29,219 bases of DNA. Source: a virus. Both the position numbers and the translations under genes were made by a program. The notes beneath the pieces were generated by a model that ran no database searches, was not told the DNA's origin, and saw only the letters and a program-made list of their open reading frames with translations. Below are positions 11,465 through 17,786 of this stretch, one piece after another. Location of the stretch: IMG/VR virus record IMGVR_UViG_3300037485_000420, positions 1 to 29,219 of that record; one strand, written 5' to 3'. Within the stretch, counting starts at the first letter, position 1. Every line of letters begins with the position of its first letter.

Positions 11465-12786
11465 ATCGAAGGAGTTGAAGGAGTTGAAGAAGAAGCTACG
11501 TCACCGCCTTCTACGGGAGGAAGACTTGCTAATTTACGAATCTCGTTTTGTGTCATAGAATCAAGAACTTTGTTTGCAACTAAAGGAGACATTGCATTCA
11601 AAGCGTCTGAAGTAGCTGAAGAAGTTACGTCTAATTCAACAATCGTCTCGTTTACGATTTGGAAGTTATTGATTACTAACTTTGCATTGATTTTGCAGAT
11701 GTCTAATATCTCGTTGAATATTTCTTCGATTGAGTTACGCAAAGGAATAATACTATTCTTTTCAAATATTACATAAGACTGTTTGATGTCTGAGCCGCTT
11801 CCAAGTTTACCGCTTACACGAATTCCCATTAGTATTGGGTCAATAATATGCGCTTGACATATTTTAGAATCTATGCTTTCCGTTGTAACCTGGAACAAGT
11901 TATCATTTGAGTTTGTAGGTATTGCTTCAATCGTTGGGAGTGCTTCTTTATTGTTAGCAAAGAATGCAATTGCTTTTCCCGCATTTGTCGCTCCTTTGGC
12001 TCTATCAATAGTTGTTTTAATGCTTTGCTTTTCTTCTTCGTTTTGTGGTTTCTTTGGAAACATCATTGCAAACGATGGGAAGATAGAGTTTTGAATGTTT
12101 GACTTTTGCAAGTAAGACATTTCACCATCTAAAAAAGCCCAATTCATACAAGACGAATATTGAGGCAAAGAGTAAACATCCTGACCAACTGAATAGTCCT
12201 CATAACAATATAAGAATTCAAGTTCTTTAGTGTTGAATTTATAAGGCTTAATTGTTTGAATGTTTATCTGAGTAGACCAATCGTCACATATGTAGTATAA
12301 ATCGTTTGTAGCGTTCTTTCGTACCTTATCAGCCGCAACGTGTTTGCAAAATATTAGCGTTCCCGTTTGATTGAATCTTAGATGAAAATAAACCCGACCA
12401 TGAATGATTTTTTCTTTAGTAATTGCGGGTAAAGTTTTTTTCAGATTCATTCGCTTTTCAAAAGCATAAATGTCTACCTTTTCCATTGCTGAAGATGTAG
12501 GAGAATACTGCAATTCGTACCCACCTCCAACTGCAGCGTTAGTTTTAAAGTCTACAATCGCACCATGTAAAGGGCTTGTGTAGTACATTTGGTTTAGTAG
12601 TTGAGGGTAAAGGTTATCGTTACCAAATCTAACGAAATTACCAACGTTTAAACGAGCATTAACGTAAGGTAGAGACAAGTCTCCTTTCCCAACTTTCAAG
12701 AACGGTGTTGAGAACGCTTGATAGCCTCCCAATTCTTGTACTTCTACGGCCTTATTTGCACCGAATTCAAATCCTAAAATCTTCAT
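11461..12786 (-). CDS. Portal protein
   Basis: The protein is 441 aa, usual for portals (400-550). Typical features are the N-terminal part with FVRFGNDNLYPQLLNQMYYTSP, where the body of a portal subunit begins, the following 'LHGAIVDFKTNAAVGGGYEL', and a helical region near 330 (ICQAHIIDPILMGIRVSG). A Ser/Pro-rich tail ends the protein (VASSSTPSTPSI). Twelve copies form the ring through which DNA enters the capsid. The gene lies far from the terminase genes and downstream of capsid and tail tube, which is unusual. It overlaps the structural gene before it by one base and the connector after it by 4 nt. Confidence 0.75.
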   Translation of the reverse strand: MKILGFEFGANKAVEVQELGGYQAFSTPFLKVGKGDLSLPYVNARLNVGNFVRFGNDNLYPQLLNQMYYTSPLHGAIVDFKTNAAVGGGYELQYSPTSSAMEKVDIYAFEKRMNLKKTLPAITKEKIIHGRVYFHLRFNQTGTLIFCKHVAADKVRKNATNDLYYICDDWSTQINIQTIKPYKFNTKELEFLYCYEDYSVGQDVYSLPQYSSCMNWAFLDGEMSYLQKSNIQNSIFPSFAMMFPKKPQNEEEKQSIKTTIDRAKGATNAGKAIAFFANNKEALPTIEAIPTNSNDNLFQVTTESIDSKICQAHIIDPILMGIRVSGKLGSGSDIKQSYVIFEKNSIIPLRNSIEEIFNEILDICKINAKLVINNFQIVNETIVELDVTSSATSDALNAMSPLVANKVLDSMTQNEIRKLASLPPVEGGDVASSSTPSTPSI

Positions 12787-13142
12787 TAATCGTATATTGT
12801 ATTAGTTACTACTCCAGCTACTACCATTCTTCCCTCTTCTACCATGTTTAAACCGATATAGTATTTTATATCTTGGTCTACAACATCAATAAAATCAGCT
12901 GATTCGTACACTGTATAGGTAAATTGTCCAAGTACAAAAGTAGCGTCAACTCCCTCTTCTAATTGGAATAAATTATATCGTTCTTTATAGTCTGAAGTAT
13001 CAGTACCCACCCATTGAAATCCTTGTGAATCTTTATTAAATTCATTTTGGAAAACAAATAGATAGTAAGGATTCGAAATAGTAGATGACTCAGTTAAGGT
13101 GAGAACAAAAGTATTTATAGAATCTTTTTCTAAGTATATCAT
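12786..13142 (-). CDS. Small virion-associated protein (hypothetical)
   Basis: The protein is 118 aa and beta-rich (MIYLEKDSINTFVLTLTESS...). The start and the 'NPYYLFVFQNEF' and 'GQFTYTVYES' strands match a type I recall beside capsid and fibre genes in Bacteroidota phages. Possible roles are head decoration or head fibre; function is not established. Its ATG lies at the end of the element CCATTATAATATATG (13140-13154), downstream of a strong terminator, so it probably begins a transcript that carries portal, connector and lysis genes. Confidence 0.6.
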   Translation of the reverse strand: MIYLEKDSINTFVLTLTESSTISNPYYLFVFQNEFNKDSQGFQWVGTDTSDYKERYNLFQLEEGVDATFVLGQFTYTVYESADFIDVVDQDIKYYIGLNMVEEGRMVVAGVVTNTIYD

Positions 13143-13154
13143 ATATTATAATGG
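13140..13154 (-). promoter_or_regulatory. CCATTATAAnnTATG element
   Basis: Minus-strand CCATTATAATATATG ends in the start codon of the gene at 12786-13142. It lies 23 nt behind a terminator, where a new promoter is needed. CAAATCAAAA stands upstream as in two other copies, with a slightly longer spacer. See findings. Confidence 0.55.
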
Positions 13155-13176
13155 TGTTTAATTTTGATTTGTTATA

Positions 13177-13209
13177 AAACAAAAAACCCCCACTAATTAA
13201 AGTGAGGGT
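13177..13209 (-). terminator. Terminator after the tail tube gene
   Basis: Minus strand: ACCCTCACT-ttaatt-AGTGGGGGT followed by TTTTTTG. The 9-bp stem has one G-U pair. It lies 22 nt after the stop of the tail tube gene at 13231. Confidence 0.8.
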
Positions 13210-13230
13210 GAGGATAGCAAAGTTTACTTA

Positions 13231-13737
13231 TTATAATAAACCAGCAATAATAGTAGGGTCAACTTCATATGCTAAATTTTCCGCTTCCGAGACGATGGTA
13301 ATACTGTACTTTGAGCCATCAGCTTTGGCAGTTCCCGAGCCTTCAGCAACCGCAGTTACTTGTGAATTCGGGAAATACCAATATTTACCATTTGCATCTA
13401 AAACGATAATAGCTAAGTCTCTTTGTCCTTCTCCTAATATTTTGATTGAACGAGATTTTGCAGCTTCACGTCTATGGAACATTAAAGTAATCGTTGCAGT
13501 TACGAATGAAGAGCCATTAATCAAATCATTCGCTTGGTCTTCAACGTAGTTTCCCGTATTACGCTTAAATTCAAAAGGAATGAAAGGGTCACCCGCAGTA
13601 ATTGCAGTTACCTCCCAAGCAGCATCGTCAACTGTTACCGAAGTAACTTCGCTTTGGTCATTTATGTAGACCGTTTGGATGCCTCCGATGTTGTTGTCGC
13701 ATCCTTTTGTGATTGTAGTTATTGTATTACAAGCCAT
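13231..13737 (-). CDS. Major tail tube protein (probable)
   Basis: The protein is 168 aa and beta-rich. It starts MACNTITTITKGCDNNIGGI, a beginning I recall from tail tube proteins of Bacteroidota siphophages. The body alternates strands (EVTSVTVDDAAWEVTAI; TATITLMFHRREAAKSRSIK; RDLAIIVLDANGKYWYFPNS) and ends AEGSGTAKADGSKYSITI..., typical of the tube fold. It is framed by two terminators (13177-13209 and 13751-13784), like a highly expressed structural gene with its own transcript, and sits next to the capsid gene. A head decoration protein is the alternative. Confidence 0.6.
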   Translation of the reverse strand: MACNTITTITKGCDNNIGGIQTVYINDQSEVTSVTVDDAAWEVTAITAGDPFIPFEFKRNTGNYVEDQANDLINGSSFVTATITLMFHRREAAKSRSIKILGEGQRDLAIIVLDANGKYWYFPNSQVTAVAEGSGTAKADGSKYSITIVSEAENLAYEVDPTIIAGLL

Positions 13738-13750
13738 TTTTTTATATATT

Positions 13751-13784
13751 AAAAAAGGGATGATGTTTGTTGCACCACCCCTTT
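13751..13784 (-). terminator. Terminator after the major capsid gene
   Basis: Minus strand: AAAGGGGTGGTG-caacaaa-CATCATCCCTTT followed by TTT. The stem is 12 bp with two G-U pairs. It lies between the capsid stop (13803) and the tail tube start (13737). Confidence 0.8.
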
Positions 13785-13802
13785 CTAGTTAGTAATTAAT
13801 TC

Positions 13803-14720
13803 TTAAGAGTAAAGAACAATCTCAGTTGGGTTAGTGTACCAGAATCCAACTTTCAAGTTTGCACGTGTACGTAAGTAAGGCTCAGCAACTGTATCATTCA
13901 AGTTAACTGCTCTCAACGCTTTAGCATCTGATTCAGAATCGAAAGCATAAATCAAGTTATTCTTCAAAGTTAATACCGCAGTATTATTAGGAAGACCTTC
14001 AGCAACTACCATCTTAATTCCTAAGAAAGTCAAAGCCAATGGAAGAGTAACGAATGTTTGAGTGTTACCTTGTGCAGCAGCCAATTCGTAAGCAGTAGCG
14101 ATGTTAGAAGAAACATAGAAACGTAAATCTGCTTTCTTTCTTTTAATCGTAGCAGGAGCAGCGTTTAAGATTGCAGTAAGTTGTGCAATAACGTTTGTTG
14201 CATCAATAGAAACATTTGCAACATCTACTACGTCAGCATCAGCTAAAAGACGCTTAAGGTAACCATCACACAAAGAAAGTAAATCATCTACTGAATCAGT
14301 ATCACCTTGCCATCTTAATAACTCAACATCTTCACCAATTTGCATTGACATTGTCTCCCAATAGTAGCTCATGAAAGAAGCAACTTCGAAACTTCCGTTT
14401 GAACCAGCAGCCATCTGCAAAGAAAGGAAAGATTGCTCTAAATCGAATTGACAAATTTGAGCCATAGCAGACAAAGCACAAACATCGATATCGATAGCAT
14501 CTAATGAATCAGTTGGAGCAGAGAATGCACAAGTTGAAGATTGTAGGATGTTACCGAAAGCAACGTTAGCTAATTTTGTAGCTGACTTGATACCAGGCAA
14601 AGTACGGTAGTTGTCTACGATGTCTTCAGTAATGTAAGCACGAGAATAAAACTCGTTAGGATTAGCACATAAAAGTGCGTTTGTTTCGATATCTAAATCG
14701 AATTTTAGTTTTCTTGACAT
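13803..14720 (-). CDS. Major capsid protein
   Basis: The protein is 305 aa, a usual length for HK97-fold capsid proteins without a delta domain. Supporting features are the position directly after the protease/scaffold gene, the strong terminator behind it and the composition (Ala-rich, balanced, with clean helix and strand alternation). The middle part reads ERF-like capsid sequence such as ELLRWQGDTDSVDDLLSLCD and LADADVVDVANVSIDAT, and the end YLRTRANLKVGFWYTNPTEI resembles the C-terminal strand of the P domain. Codon use looks more uniform than in neighbours, as for a highly expressed gene. The gene ends cleanly in LYS. Confidence 0.75.
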   Translation of the reverse strand: MSRKLKFDLDIETNALLCANPNEFYSRAYITEDIVDNYRTLPGIKSATKLANVAFGNILQSSTCAFSAPTDSLDAIDIDVCALSAMAQICQFDLEQSFLSLQMAAGSNGSFEVASFMSYYWETMSMQIGEDVELLRWQGDTDSVDDLLSLCDGYLKRLLADADVVDVANVSIDATNVIAQLTAILNAAPATIKRKKADLRFYVSSNIATAYELAAAQGNTQTFVTLPLALTFLGIKMVVAEGLPNNTAVLTLKNNLIYAFDSESDAKALRAVNLNDTVAEPYLRTRANLKVGFWYTNPTEIVLYS

Positions 14721-14722
14721 TT

Positions 14723-15115
14723 TTAGTCTTGATTAAATTGGTTAAACTTCATTAATTTTTCGTGAGCAGTTAATTTTTGCTCGGTAACTTCCACTTCTTC
14801 TTCTTCAAGAGCTGGAATCATTGCTTTCACTTCTGCAATAAGTTGGATAAGTTCGTTGTACTTTTCGTCAATTGTCGGCATAACGATTGCTAAAATAGCT
14901 TCAGCGTCTGCTGTTGGGTCGATAGACATTTCAGCCTCAACAACTTCTTCTTCTACAACTTCTTCAGCCATTACTACCTCTTCTTCAACCACTTCTTCAG
15001 TAGCCATTTCAACTTCTACTTCAGCTTCGGGTGCATCCTTAATCTCAACAACTGCTCCGTCTTTTACAACGTAGATTTTGCCTTCGATTAGATGTTCTCC
15101 ATCAGGTAAATTCAT
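14723..15115 (-). CDS. Possible nested scaffold protein (internal start)
   Basis: ATG 15115 lies in frame inside the protease gene and is preceded by an A-rich stretch (AAATAAAAAACAGT) like other starts here. The product would be 130 aa, beginning MNLPDGEHLIEGKIYVV, which reads like an independent start, followed by the Glu/Val repeats and a helical C-terminus. Lambda C/Nu3 is a known example of a scaffold made from an internal start in a protease gene. No proof of use is visible. Confidence 0.4.
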   Translation of the reverse strand: MNLPDGEHLIEGKIYVVKDGAVVEIKDAPEAEVEVEMATEEVVEEEVVMAEEVVEEEVVEAEMSIDPTADAEAILAIVMPTIDEKYNELIQLIAEVKAMIPALEEEEVEVTEQKLTAHEKLMKFNQFNQD

Positions 15116-15676
15116 ACTGTTTTTTATTTGTTTATTAATACTTAACTTCAAGCCTAAAAATCCTTCAATAGAAAAACCAACTTGTCCGCTTTCAACAAGT
15201 TTATTATAATATTCTTTGTCCGTAATCTGAGCAGTCAACATAAGCGTTCCCTTTGGTACTTCAATACCATAAGAACTAAACGCTTTATCTTCTTTAGGAT
15301 TTTCTACAATCCAACTTTCAAGAATGTAAGCGGGAACAGTTTGACCAGCATCATGCTCTAAGTTGAAAAGATTTTTATTGTTTAGATTTTGCATGAAATC
15401 AGAGTAGATAGTTTCAATCTCTTGTTCAGAAAATTGAACGTAATATTCTCCTTCTTCATCGTTGCGGTAAATATCCATTGGAATCATTGCGGGTGCTACG
15501 ATTCTCATCTTTGGCTCATCTGCAAACTGCATGACTTTAGCGTGACTATTAAAAGCCATTCCTTTAACTAAAATTGCGGGTTTAGAAGTAAACGCTACTT
15601 GCTCAATTCCTAAGATTTCACCATCGGAATACTCCTCATCAATCGTAACTTTAAAAATAGGAATATCATTCGCCAT
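14723..15676 (-). CDS. XkdF-type prohead protease fused to a scaffold-like tail
   Basis: The protein is 317 aa. The first 185 residues look like the phage XkdF/prohead serine protease family: MRIVAPAMIPMDIYR (strand after the start), FNLEHDAG with likely catalytic His108, ESWIVENP (Glu120) and GQVGFSIEG with likely nucleophile Ser169. From Met188 on comes a different part, MNLPDGEHLIEGKIYVVKDG, then a Glu/Val-rich stretch (EEVVEEEVV repeats) and a helical end, like a scaffolding protein. Protease plus scaffold next to the capsid gene is the classic head module. Start ATG 15676 ends the element CCATTATAATGTATG. Confidence 0.72.
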   Translation of the reverse strand: MANDIPIFKVTIDEEYSDGEILGIEQVAFTSKPAILVKGMAFNSHAKVMQFADEPKMRIVAPAMIPMDIYRNDEEGEYYVQFSEQEIETIYSDFMQNLNNKNLFNLEHDAGQTVPAYILESWIVENPKEDKAFSSYGIEVPKGTLMLTAQITDKEYYNKLVESGQVGFSIEGFLGLKLSINKQIKNSMNLPDGEHLIEGKIYVVKDGAVVEIKDAPEAEVEVEMATEEVVEEEVVMAEEVVEEEVVEAEMSIDPTADAEAILAIVMPTIDEKYNELIQLIAEVKAMIPALEEEEVEVTEQKLTAHEKLMKFNQFNQD

Positions 15677-15688
15677 ACATTATAATGG
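15674..15688 (-). promoter_or_regulatory. CCATTATAAnnTATG element
   Basis: Minus-strand CCATTATAATGTATG ends in the start codon of the protease gene. It lies in the 60-nt divergent gap shared with the plus-strand gene at 15737. The upstream half of the longer element is poorly conserved here. Confidence 0.55.
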
Positions 15689-15715
15689 AGTAAGTTTTTT
15701 TTTGTTATATTTTTG

Positions 15716-15723
15716 TATATTTG
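15716..15723 (+). promoter_or_regulatory. -7-like box for the plus-strand gene pair
   Basis: Plus-strand TATATTTG fits TAnnTTTG and lies 13 nt before ATG 15737, so a leader would be only about 7-8 nt. A TTTG is at 15701-15704 but too close (11 nt). This is the only room for a promoter of the two plus-strand genes. Confidence 0.4.
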
Positions 15724-15736
15724 CTAAAAAAACGCT

Positions 15737-16294
15737 ATGGTAAAAATCGGAACAACAAAGATTAACAACGAAGTAACTGAGTTAACAATTGAGCAATTTG
15801 AAAAACTTAGTGCAACAATGAATAATTTAGAACTTGACCAATTCGAAAAATGGGCTAAGATATTTATTGACTTGGGAGCATCGGAAGATGAAGTTTACGA
15901 TTTGGATTTTGAAAAGTTTACGGAGATTGTAAAGGAGTTTTGTGATACTAAGAAAAAGCCTACAAAAAAGTTTCTTAAATCAATTGAATTCGATGGTTAT
16001 ACTTACCAAGCCTATGAAGACGAGTTTAAATTGAATGTTCGTGATTTGAAAATGATTGAAAAAGCAGTTTCTACTTCTCCCGAAAATTATATTTCTAGAG
16101 TTATGGCTATTATATTTAAAAGAACAGACCTAACTAAAGCGGAGCATTACGGAGATTCACACATTGCATTAAAATCAAAACTATTTAAGGAGCAAAAAGC
16201 AAACATTGCTATTCCTTTCATTGCTTACATCGGACAAAAGTTAGGTAAAACCGCTAAAGATATTCAAGTTGAAGCTACCGAAATCGTGGAATGA
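15737..16294 (+). CDS. Tail-assembly-chaperone-like protein, first of a paralogous pair
   Basis: The protein is 185 aa, one of two genes on the plus strand. It is acidic and helical: ELTIEQFEKLSATMNNLELD, then a YDLDFEKFTEIVKEF segment, KKKPTKKFLKSIEFDGYTYQ, a middle part with LNVRDLKMIEKAV and an end ATEIVE. The next gene repeats the same order of motifs, so the two are paralogues. Tail-assembly chaperones (lambda gpG/gpGT) are typically small acidic helical proteins made from two overlapping frames; that and the location among structural genes are why I suggest it. The frames overlap over 16269-16294. Evidence is indirect. Confidence 0.5.
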   Translation: MVKIGTTKINNEVTELTIEQFEKLSATMNNLELDQFEKWAKIFIDLGASEDEVYDLDFEKFTEIVKEFCDTKKKPTKKFLKSIEFDGYTYQAYEDEFKLNVRDLKMIEKAVSTSPENYISRVMAIIFKRTDLTKAEHYGDSHIALKSKLFKEQKANIAIPFIAYIGQKLGKTAKDIQVEATEIVE

Positions 16295-17006
16295 TATAAC
16301 AGTCGAACAATTTATAGAGTTAAGGTCTTTGAATAATGAAGACTTTGACTCTTTATTTAGCTATGAAATAGAATGCTTATCTATTTTAACGGATGTTGAC
16401 GTTGACGAATTCGATGACATGGATATAGATGAACTTTCAAAGGTCATTAAGCAAGTTACTTTTATAAAAAAGCAGCCTACAAATATCTATAAGAATGAAG
16501 TAAACAATTTTGTTTACATTGGTTTAAACGATTTAAAGCTAGGTGAGTTTATAGATTTGGAATACTATTTTGCAAATGATTATGTTAAACATCTAACTTA
16601 CATTTGTTCAGTTTTGTATCGTAAAACTAAACTAAGCGAATGGGAAGAAGTTGTTTATGAAGATTATTCGTTTAATATTGAAAAGCGCAAAGAACAGTTT
16701 AACGAGTTACCAATTACTTCAGTCTACGGAATATGCTCGGAATATATTAAGTATCGTGAGAACTTCTTAAAAGTTTATGAAAATCTATTTAACCCAATCT
16801 TTGATGAAGACGAACTAGACGATGCAGAACTTGATGAAGAAGATTTAAAAGAGCAAGAAGCAGAAGACAAAATAAACCGATGGAGTTGGGAACATACGCT
16901 CTACAATTTAGCCAACGAAGATGTAACTAAAATAAAAGACGTACTAGAACTTAATCTAGTATTCGCCTTTAATATTTTAGGAATGAAAAAAGAGTTAGAA
17001 ATCTAA
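16269..17006 (+). CDS. Second protein of the plus-strand paralogous pair (chaperone-like)
   Basis: The protein is 245 aa if it starts at TTG 16269 (KLPKSWNDITVEQFIELRSL). There is no ATG near; the frame is open up to 16245, and it is +1 relative to the first gene. Matching parts are ITVEQFIELRSL / LTIEQFEKLSAT, FDDMDIDELSKVIKQV / YDLDFEKFTEIVKEF, and YICSVLYRKTKLSEWE / RVMAIIFKRTDLTKAE. It adds a longer acidic C-terminus (FDEDELDDAELDEEDLKEQE, 190-210). It may be made by TTG initiation coupled to the upstream stop, or as a fusion by frameshift in 16245-16294. Its 3' end overlaps the convergent connector-like gene by 12 nt. Confidence 0.5.
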   Translation: MKLPKSWNDITVEQFIELRSLNNEDFDSLFSYEIECLSILTDVDVDEFDDMDIDELSKVIKQVTFIKKQPTNIYKNEVNNFVYIGLNDLKLGEFIDLEYYFANDYVKHLTYICSVLYRKTKLSEWEEVVYEDYSFNIEKRKEQFNELPITSVYGICSEYIKYRENFLKVYENLFNPIFDEDELDDAELDEEDLKEQEAEDKINRWSWEHTLYNLANEDVTKIKDVLELNLVFAFNILGMKKELEI

Positions 17007-17429
17007 GTTTTGAATATTTCTATTTGGTAGTGTATAGGGTAAAGCATTCTCGTCTATCCAATTAAAGTTTACGAAGACTTTAGGATTGTTTAGAATTTTA
17101 GCCATTTCAAGTAAAGGATATTTTTCGAACTGCCATTGAATGTAGTCTTGTGTAATCTCTCCGATTATAGCTTGAACTTGTGGGCTATCAAGCCATCTAT
17201 CAGTTATGTCGAAAGCATCAATGTAAATCGTTCCTTCATCTAAAAAGAAATAGTAATACATTACGCTTACAGTTATGTCGATTCTATTTAGTTCCGTTCC
17301 AGTCATAGCAGAAATACGCACACTATCGTACATTGTACCGTAGTCAATTAAGCCTAGCTTTTTGATTTCTTGCTGCAAGGCTCTAGCGAGTTTATTTCTC
17401 GTTGCGTATTTTACTTTAAATGTAGCCAT
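16995..17429 (-). CDS. Minor head-tail connector-like protein
   Basis: The protein is 144 aa. A basic helical start (MATFKVKYATRNKLARALQQEI) precedes a region GLIDYGTMYDSVRISAMTG and strands (RIDITVSVMYYYFFLDEGT), then helices and a disordered end. The pattern 'l..al..ei..~g..DtG.l..Si' recalls HK97 gp10-type neck proteins, which close the head or shape the tail top. This is a loose match. Its 3' end overlaps the plus-strand gene by 12 nt. Confidence 0.45.
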   Translation of the reverse strand: MATFKVKYATRNKLARALQQEIKKLGLIDYGTMYDSVRISAMTGTELNRIDITVSVMYYYFFLDEGTIYIDAFDITDRWLDSPQVQAIIGEITQDYIQWQFEKYPLLEMAKILNNPKVFVNFNWIDENALPYTLPNRNIQNLDF

Positions 17430-17486
17430 AAAACTATTATATAGGCAAGGTGTGAAGTACTGAATTGGTTAGTTGGGCTTTGAAGG

Positions 17487-17786
17487 TCATGGTTTAGATT
17501 TAATCATTTCGACAAATGTATCAAAAATTCCCTTTTGTTTTTCAGTCATTTCAATATAATCAAGTTCAGTAAATGATTTAGGTACACTATTTTCGATTGT
17601 GTAGAATTTCATTATTCTAGCAATTGGATCAGAAATATTAACCGTTAACAATTCTTGTGTATCTGAAAATTCATTTATAAAGAAATCATACTCTGAGGTC
17701 AAAGGATAAATTTCTTTTGTGTTTTCTAATTCATTATAAGCATAAATATCTAAGCCTATAATATCTATTTTAGTTACATTCTCCAT
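17487..17786 (-). CDS. Hypothetical protein after the tail fibre
   Basis: The protein is 99 aa and acidic (MENVTKIDIIGLDIYAYNEL...), beta-rich at the start and helical at the end (EMTEKQKGIFDTFVEMIKSK). Its ATG overlaps the fibre stop (TAATG), so it is translated with it. A small gene coupled behind a fibre gene is often a fibre-assembly chaperone; nothing else supports this. A 57-nt gap follows before the connector-like gene, with no clear signal other than TATATAATAG. Confidence 0.5.
   Translation of the reverse strand: MENVTKIDIIGLDIYAYNELENTKEIYPLTSEYDFFINEFSDTQELLTVNISDPIARIMKFYTIENSVPKSFTELDYIEMTEKQKGIFDTFVEMIKSKP

Noticed and set aside
13202-13549. Plus-strand open frames opposite tail tube, fibre, tape measure and tip genes
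   Set aside because: They are antisense shadows of well-supported structural genes, without starts or protein-like composition.
15737-16294. A slippery heptamer for -1 frameshifting in the plus-strand pair
   Set aside because: The second frame is +1 (or -2) relative to the first, and no standard slippery site was seen in the overlap.
17430-17486. CCATTATAA-type element before the connector-like gene
   Set aside because: The sequence CTATATAATAGTTTTATGG is only loosely similar and its spacing differs.
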